Shown: positions 52,205 to 61,752, counted from the first letter of the stretch. The stretch: DNA of 64,000 nucleotides from Pseudomonas karstica (GCF_009707515.1 NZ_WLYI01000017.1:60660-124659); one strand, 5' to 3'. Numbers and translations: made by a program. The notes: generated by a model from the letters alone, not told the origin.

Positions 52205-52297
52205 AAAAAATACCTGACACGGTGATGGGAATAATGCACACCCGGAAGCCTGCCTCGAAATACCCCGGCAAAGCAAGCCCCTCGTGCGTCAAAGCCG

Positions 52298-54442
52298 TCA
52301 GAACAGCGTGCCCTGCGCGGCTTTTTCCAATAGCAAAGCCGGGGGGGAGAACCGTTCACCGTATTGCTCGGTCAGGTAATGGGCGCGGGCGATAAAGTCG
52401 TTCAAGCCGTATTGATTGATAAATTGCAGCGCCCCACCACTCCAGGCCGCAAAGCCAATGCCGAAGACCGACCCGATGTTGGCGTCGGCGGTGGACACCA
52501 GCACGCCTTCTTCCACGCAGCGCACGGTTTCAATAGCCTGGATAAACAACAGTCGATCGCGCACATCCTGTGACGAGATTTGCCGCCCCGCCTTTTCAAA
52601 ACGGGTTTTCAGCTCCGGCCACAAGTGTTTCTGCCCGCCGGCCGGATAATCGTAGAAACCGCCGCCGGCCGCCTTGCCCAGCCGTTTGTACTCGTTGAGC
52701 AACACGTCGATCACCGCAAACGCCGGGTGCCCTGGCAAGGGTTTGCCCTCGGCCTGCAGATCCTTGGCTGCCTGCTGACGGATATGGTTCATCAGGCCAA
52801 GAGACACTTCATCGGAAACCGCCAACGGGCCAACGGGCATACCGGCCTTGCGCGCTTCGGTCTCGATCATCGGCGCTGCAACACCTTCACCGAGCATGGC
52901 GATGCCTTCATGGGTAAACGTGCCGAACACCCGCGAGGTGAAAAAGCCGCGACTGTCATTGACGACGATTGGGGTTTTCTTGATTTGCAGGACGAAATCA
53001 AAGCCTCGGGCCAGGGTTTCGTCGCTGGTTTGGACGCCCTTGATGATTTCCACCAGAGGCATTTTTTCCACCGGGCTGAAGAAGTGCAGGCCGATGAATT
53101 TACGCGGCTCAGGCACCGCATTGGCCAGGCCGCTGATAGGCAAGGTTGAGGTATTGGAGGCGATCACTGCGTCAGCGCCCACGACACTTTGCGCGGCGGC
53201 CGAGACCCTGGCCTTGAGCTCGCGGTCTTCAAACACGGCTTCAATGATCAGGTCACAGCCGGCCAGGTCGGCATCGGACTCGGTAGGATGAATCCGCGCC
53301 AAGGTGCTTTCACGCAGCTCGCTGGACAATTGTCCACGGCTGACCTTCTTGTCCAGCAGCGCCGCCGAGTGCGCCTTACCTTTCTGCGCTGCCGCCAGAG
53401 TGATGTCTTTGAGCACCACCTCGATCCCGGCCGATGCGCTGGCGTAGGCAATGCCCGCACCCATCATGCCAGCACCGAGCACGCCGACCTTGCGTGTTAT
53501 GTAGGGCACAAAACCTTGCGGTCGTGAGCGGCCAGCATTGATTTCATTGAGTTGGAACCAGAAAGTACCAATCATGTTTTTGGCCACCTGCCCGGTGACC
53601 AGTTCGGTGAAGTAGCGGGTTTCGATCAGGTGGGCGGTGTCGAAATCCACCTGGGCGCCTTCCACGGCAGCGCAGAGGATTTTTTCCGGGGCAGGGAAAC
53701 AGCCGTTGGTTTTGCTGCGCAGGATCGAGGGAGCAATAGCGAGCATCTGTGCGACTTTCGGGTTTGATGGCGTACCGCCGGGGATTTGATAAGCGCTGCT
53801 ATCCCAGCGTTGTTTCGCTTCTGGATTGGCAAGGATCCAGGCTTTGGACTTGGCCAGCAGCTCATCACGATCCGCCGCCAGCTCATCGATCAACCCGGCC
53901 TGCAACGCCTGTTGCGCAGTGACCTTTTTCCCTTCCAGCAAGTAGGGCAAGGCCTTTTCCAGGCCGAGCATGCGCACCATCCGTACTACCCCGCCACTGC
54001 CCGGCAACAGGCCGAGGGTGACCTCTGGCAAGCCGACCTGCACTGATTTATGGTCCAGGGCAACCCGGTGCTGGCAAGCCAGGCAAATCTCCCAGCCACC
54101 GCCCAGGGCCGCACCGTTGATCGCGGCCACAACGGGTTTACCGAGGGTTTCCAGGGTACGCAACTGCGCCTTCAGAACCAGGACACTCTCGTAGAACGCC
54201 TTGGCCTGGAGCCTGTCGACCTTGATCAATTCATTGAGGTCGCCACCGGCAAAGAAGGTTTTCTTCGCCGAGGTGATGATCACCCCGGCGATCGACGCCT
54301 TCTGCGCTTCCAGGCGGGCAACAGTGGCGGCCATCGCCTCGCGGTAAACCGCATTCATGGTGTTGGCGCTCTGGCCGGGCATGTCGATGGTCAATACCAC
54401 AATCTGGTCCTGGCCTTTTTCGTAACGAATCGCATCGGTCAT
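52298..54442 (-). CDS. Fatty-acid oxidation multifunctional protein (enoyl-CoA hydratase / 3-hydroxyacyl-CoA dehydrogenase)
   Basis: A 714-residue FadB/FadJ-like protein: the crotonase half (TSAKKTFFAGGDLNEL, NGAALGGGWEICLACQHRVAL) hydrates enoyl-CoA, and the dehydrogenase half has Rossmann VGVLGAGMMGAGIAYASA near 315, ASNTSTLPIS and GLHFFSPVEKMPLVEII. AAGGAA lies before the ATG at 54442. It forms an operon with the thiolase upstream, 16 bases apart, together making a beta-oxidation pair separate from the main FadBA complex. Confidence 0.93.
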   Translation of the reverse strand: MTDAIRYEKGQDQIVVLTIDMPGQSANTMNAVYREAMAATVARLEAQKASIAGVIITSAKKTFFAGGDLNELIKVDRLQAKAFYESVLVLKAQLRTLETLGKPVVAAINGAALGGGWEICLACQHRVALDHKSVQVGLPEVTLGLLPGSGGVVRMVRMLGLEKALPYLLEGKKVTAQQALQAGLIDELAADRDELLAKSKAWILANPEAKQRWDSSAYQIPGGTPSNPKVAQMLAIAPSILRSKTNGCFPAPEKILCAAVEGAQVDFDTAHLIETRYFTELVTGQVAKNMIGTFWFQLNEINAGRSRPQGFVPYITRKVGVLGAGMMGAGIAYASASAGIEVVLKDITLAAAQKGKAHSAALLDKKVSRGQLSSELRESTLARIHPTESDADLAGCDLIIEAVFEDRELKARVSAAAQSVVGADAVIASNTSTLPISGLANAVPEPRKFIGLHFFSPVEKMPLVEIIKGVQTSDETLARGFDFVLQIKKTPIVVNDSRGFFTSRVFGTFTHEGIAMLGEGVAAPMIETEARKAGMPVGPLAVSDEVSLGLMNHIRQQAAKDLQAEGKPLPGHPAFAVIDVLLNEYKRLGKAAGGGFYDYPAGGQKHLWPELKTRFEKAGRQISSQDVRDRLLFIQAIETVRCVEEGVLVSTADANIGSVFGIGFAAWSGGALQFINQYGLNDFIARAHYLTEQYGERFSPPALLLEKAAQGTLF

Positions 54443-54458
54443 GACAAATTCCTTGAGC

Positions 54459-55664
54459 TCAGAGGCGTTCGATAATGGTGGCGATACCCATGCCACCGCC
54501 GACACACAGGGTGGCCAGGCCATAGCGCTGCTGGCGCGCCTCCAGCTCGTCGAGCAGGGTGCCGAGGATTGCGCACCCTGTCGCGCCCAAGGGATGGCCC
54601 ATTGCGATGGAGCCACCGTTGACGTTGACCCGGGCAGCATCGATACCCATGTCCTTGATGAACTTGAGCACCACCGAGGCAAAGGCTTCATTAACCTCGA
54701 ACAGATCGATGTCTTCTACCCGCAGGCCCGCCTTGGCCAAGGCTTTGCGGGTGGCTGGCGCCGGGCCGGTGAGCATGATGGTGGGGTCGGTGCTGGTGAC
54801 TGCCGTGGCGACGATCCGGGCCCGTGGTTGCAAGCCAAGCTCACGGCCACGGGTTTCGGAACCGATCAACATCAGGGCGGCGCCATCGACGATTCCGGAG
54901 CTGTTGCCCGGCGTATGCACATGGTTGATACGCTCGACATGGCTGTAGACCCTCAACGCGGTGGCGTCGAAACCCATCTGCCCCATCATTTCGAAACTGG
55001 GCTTGAGTTTACCGAGGCCTTCGAGGGTAGAGTCGCCGCGAATGAACTCGTCCTGATCCAGCAGGACAATGCCATTCTGGTCCCGCACCGCGACCAACGA
55101 CTTGTTGAAGGAACCGTCTGAGCGAGCTCTTGCCGCGTTCTGTTGGGAGCGCAAGGCAAAGGTATCGACGTCCTGGCGGGTAAAACCTTCCAGCGTGGCA
55201 ATCAGGTCAGCGCCGATTCCTTGAGGTGTGAAATGGCTGTGCATATTGGTTTGCGGATCCAGCACCCAGGCGCCACCGTCGCTACCCATGGGTACCCGGG
55301 ACATGGATTCGACGCCGCCGACCACCACCAGGTCTTCGAACCCTGAGCGCACCTTCATCGCCCCCAGGTTGACCGCCTCCAGGCCCGAGGCGCAGAAGCG
55401 GTTGATCTGCACGCCAGCGACGCTGACGTCCCAGTCGGCGACCAGTGCGGCGGTCTTGGCGATGTCCGCGCCCTGGTCACCGACCGGAGTCACGCAGCCC
55501 AGGACAATGTCATCCACTTGCCGGGTGTCAAGGTCGGTGCGCTGTTGCAATGCCCTCAGCAAACCCGCCACCAGGTTCACCGGTTTGACGCTGTACAAGG
55601 CGCCATCAGCCCTGCCTTTGCCCCTGGGCGTGCGTATCGCGTCAAAGATCATAGCTTGGGTCAT
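54459..55664 (-). CDS. Acetyl-CoA C-acyltransferase (thiolase)
   Basis: A 401-residue thiolase. The acyl-enzyme Cys is in [22 protein letters not shown] near 93, and the C-terminal active site is [22 protein letters not shown] with His and Cys. NEAFASV is also present. GAGGATG precedes the ATG at 55664. It is the first gene of the thiolase-FadB pair and completes each beta-oxidation round. Confidence 0.94.
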   Translation of the reverse strand: MTQAMIFDAIRTPRGKGRADGALYSVKPVNLVAGLLRALQQRTDLDTRQVDDIVLGCVTPVGDQGADIAKTAALVADWDVSVAGVQINRFCASGLEAVNLGAMKVRSGFEDLVVVGGVESMSRVPMGSDGGAWVLDPQTNMHSHFTPQGIGADLIATLEGFTRQDVDTFALRSQQNAARARSDGSFNKSLVAVRDQNGIVLLDQDEFIRGDSTLEGLGKLKPSFEMMGQMGFDATALRVYSHVERINHVHTPGNSSGIVDGAALMLIGSETRGRELGLQPRARIVATAVTSTDPTIMLTGPAPATRKALAKAGLRVEDIDLFEVNEAFASVVLKFIKDMGIDAARVNVNGGSIAMGHPLGATGCAILGTLLDELEARQQRYGLATLCVGGGMGIATIIERL

Positions 55665-56089
55665 GACATCCTCGATCCACTGTGCAATGCAGCTCTCAAG
55701 GGGGAGAGCCGAGCGTGTTCTTACCTTAAGCGCCGCGGCGCTGGATTCAATGACCGAAGCGCTCATTGGTCTTGACGGTCACGCTCAGACGAACGGTAGA
55801 AGGCTACTGGAAATCGCTGATTAATCGTTTTAGCTGTCTAGCCTTGGGTCTGCCGCCGAGATGGCGTTAGGCCTCATACGTTTTTTAAATGTTTTTAATC
55901 TAACTTGATATGAAATGGATCTAAGCCACGAACAACAAGGGCTCTAAGGTTGAATCTGTAGGAAGCTTATTAAGTTGCTGCCGGGTTTTGCTGGAGCAAC
56001 TGTAAGAAAAGAGTCATGTAGCACGCTCATAGTGAAATGCAACGGCACGCATTTGACGCTCAGGAATAACAACAAATAGGCGGTTTGCC
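55665..56089. other. Intergenic region upstream of the thiolase operon and the 31-residue peptide gene
   Basis: This 425-base gap holds the thiolase promoter on the left. Its central part (about 55875-55915) is AT-rich, and a weak AGTTGCT/AGCAACT inverted pair is at about 55973-56001. No coding region or RNA could be supported. Confidence 0.5.
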
Positions 56090-56185
56090 ATGTTTAAACA
56101 CTCGAAAGTACGCCAGGCGGGACTTATTCTCTTCGCCACCACCCTGCTCCTTATTGTGCCCAACCTGACCAAGGTCATTGGGTGA
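56090..56185 (+). CDS. 31-residue single-span membrane peptide
   Basis: FKHSKVRQAGLILFATTL followed by LLIVPNLTKVIG: a short basic N-terminus and one hydrophobic helix of about 19 residues. TAGGCGG precedes the ATG at 56090. The clear topology and ribosome site suggest a real small protein, but it has no recognised function and is too short for automated gene finders. It may associate with the neighbouring membrane or cytochrome proteins (guess). Confidence 0.55.
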   Translation: MFKHSKVRQAGLILFATTLLLIVPNLTKVIG

Positions 56186-56263
56186 CTGATCACGCTCTTG
56201 CAGACGGCGCCCATGCAGCGCCTGGATTGCAGCCTTTGGCAGCTCCTACCGGGAAATTGCGTA

Positions 56264-56294
56264 CAGCCGTCCCGTCATAGGGGCTGCCTTTTTG
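56264..56294 (+). terminator. Weak terminator after the small peptide gene
   Basis: CAGCC (56264-56268) and GGCTG (56282-56286) form a short stem followed by CCTTTTTG. It could end the small-peptide transcript. Confidence 0.35.
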
Positions 56295-56369
56295 CGTGCC
56301 GGTTTTGGTTGATTTGCGCTATCGTCAGCCATGTTTCGACCTTTGAAGTTAAGGCCGACGCTTCCAAAG

Positions 56370-57191
56370 ATGAGTCAACTTTTGAAATATATCCTCGCTT
56401 TCCTGATTCTGCTGCTGACCTTGCCAGCCTCTGCTGCGCAATTGAGCATCGAGTTGGATCACGCCAGCAAGACCTGGCAAACCGCTGACCTGCTCAAACA
56501 CCCGGGTATACAAACGTTGCAGGTCGTTGATGACGTTTCCTACAAACGCAACATGACTTATCGCGCGGTTCCATTAGCGGTGTTGCTGCCGGGCATCACC
56601 TCGCAAAATCATCTCCAGGCTGTGGCGCTCGACGGTTTTGCCGCAGAACTGGCGGCTGCTCCATTGCTGGAAAAGAACGGTGCCCAGGCCTGGCTGGCGG
56701 TGGAGGATCCGGCCCACCCCTGGCCGAACCTGGCAGATGGCAAACCCAGTGCCGGGCCGTTTTACCTGGTCTGGACCTCCCCGCAAGCGGGCCATATCAG
56801 CCCAGAGCAATGGCCGTTCCAGATTCGGGCCATCAAACAGTTGAAGACCGTGGCCGAGCGCTTCCCCGCGTTGTTGCCGGACCCGAAACTGGCAACCGAG
56901 GACCCGATCAACCAGGGGTTTGCACTGTTCCAGAAGAACTGCATGGCATGTCATCGCTTGAACGGCGCGGGCGACGCACAAGTGGGCCCGGACTTGAATA
57001 TCCCCTATAGCCCCACCGAATATTTCAGCGGCGATTTCCTCAAGCGCTACATCCGTGATCCCCAAAGCCTGCGGCATTGGCCCCAAGCGAAGATGCCGGC
57101 GTTTGCCGCCAGTGTGTTACCCGACGCGGACCTCGAATTGTTGGTGGGGTACTTGAAGCATATGGCAGGGCGCAAGCAGCAACCAGAATGA
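56370..57191 (+). CDS. Exported c-type cytochrome with N-terminal oxidoreductase-like domain
   Basis: A 273-residue protein with a signal peptide (LLKYILAFLILLLTLPASAAQ). Residues about 20-165 form a domain without heme, resembling the molybdopterin-oxidoreductase-type fold seen in such cytochromes. The C-terminal cytochrome c has the heme motif CMACH near 203 and the axial Met in AKMPAFAASVL near 246. A start 13 codons earlier (56331) is possible, and neither has a strong ribosome site. It acts in the periplasm as an electron carrier; the partner is unknown. Confidence 0.85.
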   Translation: MSQLLKYILAFLILLLTLPASAAQLSIELDHASKTWQTADLLKHPGIQTLQVVDDVSYKRNMTYRAVPLAVLLPGITSQNHLQAVALDGFAAELAAAPLLEKNGAQAWLAVEDPAHPWPNLADGKPSAGPFYLVWTSPQAGHISPEQWPFQIRAIKQLKTVAERFPALLPDPKLATEDPINQGFALFQKNCMACHRLNGAGDAQVGPDLNIPYSPTEYFSGDFLKRYIRDPQSLRHWPQAKMPAFAASVLPDADLELLVGYLKHMAGRKQQPE

Positions 57192-57332
57192 TGAGTCATG
57201 CCCCTAAGCGCATGCCATACGCCGCCACTGTGTGGGAGGTATGGCGGATTTTGCCCCGCGTTTCATTGCAACGAAGGTTTTGACTATCAATGACATAGCC
57301 AAAGTCGATTTCATTGCCGGGTAAACCCTGAG

Positions 57333-57470
57333 GATAATCACCCCACTCGCTGAACAGGAAATTTCCTACAGCCTCACCTGATGTACACCGATACCTTGGT
57401 ACCGCATGTACCGATCGGTTCCCCTCTCTCCGATCTTCCCTTTTGCCACCCTCCCGGGTGGCATTTTTTA
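57333..57470 (+). ncRNA. Candidate small RNA ending at a strong terminator
   Basis: The 376-base gap between the cytochrome and rraB contains no credible gene but ends in a strong terminator at 57445-57470. A GATAAT -10-like element at 57333-57338 could start a transcript near 57345, giving a RNA of about 125 bases with GGA-containing segments. The -35 is poor and no known family was recognised. The terminator could also serve the cytochrome gene with a 250-base tail. Confidence 0.25.
57445..57470 (+). terminator. Rho-independent terminator
   Basis: GCCACCC (57445-57451) pairs with GGGTGGC (57456-57462) around TCCC, followed by ATTTTTTAT. It is well formed in the plus direction. Confidence 0.85.
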
Positions 57471-57567
57471 TGCGTGATGTTTTCCAGGAACGCCTGAGGC
57501 TTTTGCGGCAGAACAAACAAAATCGGCCGACCCCAAGGTCAGCCGATACGTTGTGGTGTTCATTACG

Positions 57568-57909
57568 CTACATGGGCAACCCACGCACCTCCTGCTTCAC
57601 GCCCCATCCCTCAATGATCCCGCCCAGAGGCTCGACCACCGCCTCAAAGTCTTGCTCAAAGTCTCCTATGCCGTCGTAGGTGGCGAACATTACTTTGCTC
57701 AGTTCCAGGTACCAGGCGCCGTCGTCCCGCACGCTCACCTGGGCATTGAGGGACTCTCCACGAAATCGACCCGCAGCCCTGCGCGCCCGTTCCTCATCCG
57801 GGAAAATGGCGTAGAACTCGATAGGATGGAAACGTGAGAAGTCAAAACCGCCCTCTTTCATGCGGCGTAACACGTTGGTGCTGATGTCTTCTTGATAGGC
57901 TGTGCTCAT
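57568..57909 (-). CDS. rraB: Ribonuclease E inhibitor RraB-like
   Basis: A 113-residue RraB/DUF1260 family protein: NVLRRMKEGGFDFSRFHPIEFYAIFPDEERARRAAGRF, then VSVRDDGAWYLELSKVMFATYDGI and an acidic C-terminal half (DFEQDFEAVVEPLGG). RraB of E. coli binds RNase E and changes mRNA decay. GGAGG is well placed for the ATG at 57909. Further upstream the frame is open but has no better start. Confidence 0.85.
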   Translation of the reverse strand: MSTAYQEDISTNVLRRMKEGGFDFSRFHPIEFYAIFPDEERARRAAGRFRGESLNAQVSVRDDGAWYLELSKVMFATYDGIGDFEQDFEAVVEPLGGIIEGWGVKQEVRGLPM

Positions 57910-58122
57910 GAAACGTCCTCCTAAAACCGATGGATAGACTTTCCGTGCTTCCCAACCCCCGTGCTCGAATGGCGCGGGTGAAACGGCAATGGCATCACCG
58001 CTGGAAAACAAGCATGTAGCTGACAAGACCAGACCTTAGCGATTCATTCGCTGATCTCCCTTGCAGAGTAGCGCGAAGCTATCACCTCCACCAGAGGCGC
58101 TTGAATGGCATACAGGGAATGT

Positions 58123-58359
58123 TCAGGCGACGGGGGTAATGCTGAGGATCTGAATGCTGTTCTGGGTTTTCAGGCTTTTGACCGTCGGCTCGGCAATACG
58201 GCCTTCAAGGTCATTGAGGTTCAGTTCAGCGGCCACCGGCAGCAACTTGGCACGAATCATCTGCGCGGCGTCTTCAAGGCTGGGTTTTTGTTCGCAGGTA
58301 AACTGCTCCACGGACTGGACGCCGTGGTCATCAACAAACAAAACTTTCCACGTTTGCAT
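58123..58359 (-). CDS. Conserved small hypothetical protein
   Basis: A 78-residue soluble protein: QTWKVLFVDDHGVQSVEQFTC, then PSLEDAAQMIRAKLLPVAAELNLNDLEGR and VKSLKTQNSIQILSITPVA. GGAGG precedes the ATG at 58359. No family or motif is recognised. Confidence 0.75.
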   Translation of the reverse strand: MQTWKVLFVDDHGVQSVEQFTCEQKPSLEDAAQMIRAKLLPVAAELNLNDLEGRIAEPTVKSLKTQNSIQILSITPVA

Positions 58360-58469
58360 CAGTGCCTCCTCGATAAACCCATGAATGGGCTTACAGATAT
58401 CTGGACCGTGAGGCACTGACAATCGTTCAAACCGTGGCCGCTGCCGAGGCACGGGGCCACAGCCTACGG

Positions 58470-59072
58470 CTACTCGGCGCGCGCCTTGAGGGCCTTCAAG
58501 GTGTTGAACGGGGCATCCACCACGAACTTGTTCGCCAACCAGGACGGCACGCTACCGCCTGGCTCGGTGTGAACCTGATAGGTCACTTCGGTCTGGTCGG
58601 CACCTTTGGGTACCAACTTCCAGAACCCTTCGACCTGGGCCACACGCACATAACCTTTCTCTTCCGGCAAATAGGTAGGCACTTCCAACAACTTGCGGGT
58701 CAGGCTGCCGTCTGCCTCCTTGATCGTGGTGATTTCCAGGATCGAGTCACGATCCGTCACCGGGAACGGCGCGTTGAACTGGGTGTAAGTCCAACTCTTG
58801 TCCCCCTCATGCTTGAGCAGCTTCTGGGACTTGCATTCGTGAATCCACTGACACGCGCCTGCTACATCGTCCTGCAAGGCCTGAACCTTGGCCAACGGGG
58901 CCTTGATGACGGTGACGCCGCGATAAGCCTTGTATTTCGAACCGGCTACTTCACTCAAGGACACCTTGATGCCCTCTTCGTCCTTGGCAACTTGCCAGTC
59001 TTCAGCCTGAGCCGAGGCAGCAAATAAAACAGTAAAACCGCACACCACAGTCATTTGTTTCAGCGAACCCAT
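58470..59072 (-). CDS. Exported START-domain protein
   Basis: A 200-residue protein with a signal peptide (MTVVCGFTVLFAASAQA) and a START lipid-binding-like domain (DWQVAKDEEGIKVSLSEVAGSKYKAYRGVTVI, TDRDSILEITT, VPSWLANKFVVDAPFNTLKAL). START domains bind lipids or hydrophobic ligands. AAGGA precedes the ATG at 59072. Bacterial members are common in pseudomonads but of unknown ligand. Confidence 0.85.
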   Translation of the reverse strand: MGSLKQMTVVCGFTVLFAASAQAEDWQVAKDEEGIKVSLSEVAGSKYKAYRGVTVIKAPLAKVQALQDDVAGACQWIHECKSQKLLKHEGDKSWTYTQFNAPFPVTDRDSILEITTIKEADGSLTRKLLEVPTYLPEEKGYVRVAQVEGFWKLVPKGADQTEVTYQVHTEPGGSVPSWLANKFVVDAPFNTLKALKARAE

Positions 59073-59113
59073 TGTTTTATTCCTTGTTGTTGAAGTTCTG
59101 ACAGTAAAGCCCA

Positions 59114-59368
59114 CTAAGCCGCCGTCATCTGCTCCCACCAGCCGATCAACCTGATCGCTTCTTCCTGGTTGTTGCCACAGACCTCGATATCCGCCTGGAA
59201 AGCACTGCAGACCGTCGGACGCTCCGGTTGCCCGAACAGTTGGCACAGTTGTTCGACCGACAGGTGCAGGCAGCGTTCGCCCGCCGGCTTGCCCTGGGGC
59301 ATACCGGGCAGCGGTGAACTGATGGAGGGGGCAATGCAGCAAGCGCCACAGCCTTCACGGCATTTCAT
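59114..59368 (-). CDS. YkgJ-family cysteine cluster protein
   Basis: An 84-residue protein with the zinc/iron-chelating cysteine pattern of the YkgJ family: CREGCGACC at the N-terminus, then C near 33, TVCSAF near 53 and VCG near 63. It sits just upstream of the START-domain gene in the same direction. The function is unknown beyond metal binding. Confidence 0.85.
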   Translation of the reverse strand: MKCREGCGACCIAPSISSPLPGMPQGKPAGERCLHLSVEQLCQLFGQPERPTVCSAFQADIEVCGNNQEEAIRLIGWWEQMTAA

Positions 59369-59530
59369 GACGAGTAAATCCTCGACAACTAAGTGTTGAT
59401 GGCCAGGCTAGCGTACGCCCTTAAACATCTGTTTTAAATTGGCCTAATAGGGGTTTTTCGCACAAAACCAAAATGACTGACCAGTCTGCGACAGAAGGTC
59501 GGCCATCCACGTCACGTTTGCTGAGCGGGT

Positions 59531-60034
59531 TTACTGCTTGAACTCGAAATCCAGTGCCGCACCTTCTACATCGCGCCGCTCTTCGTTACGCAGTTGCAGA
59601 TTCATCTGATTGTTCAGCAGACGCCCGTTGATCTGGAAAGCGCTGTTACCAGAAGGCTCTGCGAACAACGGTGGCAATAGTAGCTCGTTCTTGGGCTGAG
59701 GCAGGGTGCCAAGAGGCTGCAAGTGCCTGACCATATCCGAGGGCAGGCTCAAGTCCAGTTGCGCTGGAGGCAGTTTGGTTCGAGATACTTCACGGGCAGA
59801 TTTGGATTTGCTGGCGATGGGTGCGCGCTTTTTCGTCGGGGCCGCTTTCTTGGTAACCGAGGCTTTTTTGACGGGGGCTGCTTTTTTGGCGGAGGTTGCC
59901 TTTTTTGCTGGCAAGGCCTTGGGGTTGGCGCTGACAGCCGCTGCGGGCTCACTGGCGGGAGCCGCCAGCACTGCACTGGTGTTACACAGGCTTAGCAGGC
60001 AAATCACCAATGCGGCGGATAAAGTAGATGTCAT
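59531..60034 (-). CDS. Exported Lys/Ala-rich repeat protein
   Basis: A 167-residue protein with signal peptide (TSTLSAALVICLLSLCNTSAVLAAP). Residues about 40-75 consist of degenerate KKA(A/T)P repeats (KKATSAKKAAPVKKAS and so on), and the C-terminal half (LPLGTLPQP-like turn, FQINGRLLNNQMNLQLRNEE) is more ordered. Such basic repeats are sometimes mislabelled 'translation initiation factor 2'. The role is unknown; the charge suggests binding to nucleic acid or anionic envelope polymers. Confidence 0.7.
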   Translation of the reverse strand: MTSTLSAALVICLLSLCNTSAVLAAPASEPAAAVSANPKALPAKKATSAKKAAPVKKASVTKKAAPTKKRAPIASKSKSAREVSRTKLPPAQLDLSLPSDMVRHLQPLGTLPQPKNELLLPPLFAEPSGNSAFQINGRLLNNQMNLQLRNEERRDVEGAALDFEFKQ

Positions 60035-60138
60035 ATCGCCAACGGCATTAACGGCAGAGGGCCATATGCTCGCTTGTTGAGCGCGGCATGACAAGCGCGG
60101 TGATTAACCTACAACCCTGTGTGTCCCCTTTCCACCCC

Positions 60139-61578
60139 TCAAAAACCTGCCGCCGTTTCCTGGCACAACTGGCTTGCCAGCATCCCCAGCGTCATCAATG
60201 CCCGCTCGGCTTCGCGATTCCATGGGGTACCGCAGTTGAGTCGAATACAGTGATTGAACTGTTCTGTATTGCTGAAGATCAGCCCTGGCGCAATGCTGAT
60301 GCCCTGCTGCAGCGCACGGACATGCAGTTCCTGGGTATTGACCCGCCCAGGCAGACTGACCCACAAGATGAAGCCGCCGGTCGGCCGGGTCATCTGCGTG
60401 CCCTCGGGGAAGTACTGCTGCACCGCCAACTGGAAAGCGCTGAGGTTCTTGCGGTATTCCTGACGGATATAGCGCAGATGCCGGTCGTAACCACCATTCT
60501 CCAAATAAGCCGCAACGCCCATTTGCGTGACGCTGCACGCGGAATGCGTACTGAACATTTGCAGGCGTTGGATTTCTTGCTGGTACTTGCCGGCGATCAT
60601 CCAGCCGATGCGCACACCGGGGGACAAGGTCTTGGAAAAACTCGAGCAATAGATCACCCGATCCAGGCGGTCATAGGCTTTCAGGGCCTTGGTGCGGCCC
60701 AGTTCGAACATCAGTTCGCCGTAGATATCGTCTTCGACAACCTGGATATCGAAGTCCGAGGCCAGGCGCAGCAATTGCTTTTGTCGCTCTTCGGGCATGG
60801 TCCCGCCCAGCGGGTTGCTCAAGCGTGTGGTCAGCACCAACGCCTTGATCGACCATTGGTTGGCGGCCAATTGCAGGGCTTCCAGGCTCATGCCGGTGGC
60901 GGGGTCGCTGGGGATCTCGATGACCTTGAGGCCCAGTAAATCCGCCAATTGCAGCAAGCCGTAATAAGTCGGCGACTCCGCCGCGATCAAGTCTCCGGGC
61001 CGCGTCAGCACCCGTAAAGACATCTGCAATGCGTCAACGCAGCCGTGGGTGATTACCACCTCGCTGGGATCGACCACCACCCCGGCATCACGCATGCGGA
61101 TCGCCACCTGACGGCGCAACGGCTCAAAACCTGGGCTGAACATGTAGCTGAAGGCCCGTGGGCTCTGGAAGCGCGTGACCTTGGCCAGTTGCTGGTGTAA
61201 CGCCCGTACTGGCAGGTAATCGACGCTGGGCACCGCAGCGCCCAGCGGGAACACGCCTTCACGACGCGACTCCACCAACACTTGTTGAATGATGCTGCTG
61301 CGGGTGACCAGCCCTGGACGCTCGACCCGGGCGATGTCCGGCGTGGGCGCGGTCAGGGCCGGAGTCTGGTGCACGTAGTACCCCGATTGTGGGCGTGCGC
61401 GAATCAAACCCTGGTCTTCCAGGTTGGCGTAGGCCTGCAACACGGTGGCGTGACTGACGTTGAGCTGGGAGCTCATCTTGCGCACCGACGGCACGCGCTC
61501 GCCCGGTTGATAGACGCCACGTCGGATATCCTCAGCCAGTTGCTGGGCGATACGTTGATAGAGCAAAAGATTGGTCAT
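60139..61578 (-). CDS. MocR-type GntR regulator (aminotransferase-like)
   Basis: A 479-residue regulator: GntR helix-turn-helix at about 28-70 (ERVPSVRKMSSQLNVSHATVLQAYANLEDQGLI) and an aminotransferase-fold domain with the PLP Lys in YCSSFSKTLSPGVRIGW near 314. VEDDIYGELMF supplies the Asp. It resembles PdxR/DdlR-like regulators and differs from the MocR at 2756. A direct repeat at 61624-61657, just upstream of its start, is a candidate for autoregulation. Confidence 0.92.
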   Translation of the reverse strand: MTNLLLYQRIAQQLAEDIRRGVYQPGERVPSVRKMSSQLNVSHATVLQAYANLEDQGLIRARPQSGYYVHQTPALTAPTPDIARVERPGLVTRSSIIQQVLVESRREGVFPLGAAVPSVDYLPVRALHQQLAKVTRFQSPRAFSYMFSPGFEPLRRQVAIRMRDAGVVVDPSEVVITHGCVDALQMSLRVLTRPGDLIAAESPTYYGLLQLADLLGLKVIEIPSDPATGMSLEALQLAANQWSIKALVLTTRLSNPLGGTMPEERQKQLLRLASDFDIQVVEDDIYGELMFELGRTKALKAYDRLDRVIYCSSFSKTLSPGVRIGWMIAGKYQQEIQRLQMFSTHSACSVTQMGVAAYLENGGYDRHLRYIRQEYRKNLSAFQLAVQQYFPEGTQMTRPTGGFILWVSLPGRVNTQELHVRALQQGISIAPGLIFSNTEQFNHCIRLNCGTPWNREAERALMTLGMLASQLCQETAAGF

Positions 61579-61623
61579 GGCGCAGCACTCGATTTCACGG
61601 GTATTTTATTTTTGTGTGAAACA

Positions 61624-61657
61624 TACCGGCACAGTTTAGAAGTGTACGGGGACAGTT
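61624..61657. promoter_or_regulatory. Direct-repeat operator for the MocR regulator
   Basis: TACCGGCACAGTT (61624-61636) and TACGGGGACAGTT (61645-61657) match in 11 of 13 positions and are 21 bases apart, two helical turns. MocR regulators typically bind such direct repeats. It lies 46-79 bases upstream of the regulator start. Confidence 0.55.
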
Positions 61658-61727
61658 GCCACAATAGTCGAGCACAGGCGGCAGTGATAGAAAAAACTGT
61701 AAGGGCTGTGAACTGAATCTCTCGCCA

Positions 61728-61752
61728 TAAAAAACCCGATCAGCGATCGGGT
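61728..61752 (-). terminator. Terminator of the DUF4398/OmpA lipoprotein operon
   Basis: On the minus strand ACCCGATC and GATCGGGT (61734-61741 and 61745-61752) form an 8-base stem around a 3-base loop, followed by a run of T (61728-61733 as A on the plus strand). It stops transcripts of the OmpA lipoprotein gene. Confidence 0.8.
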
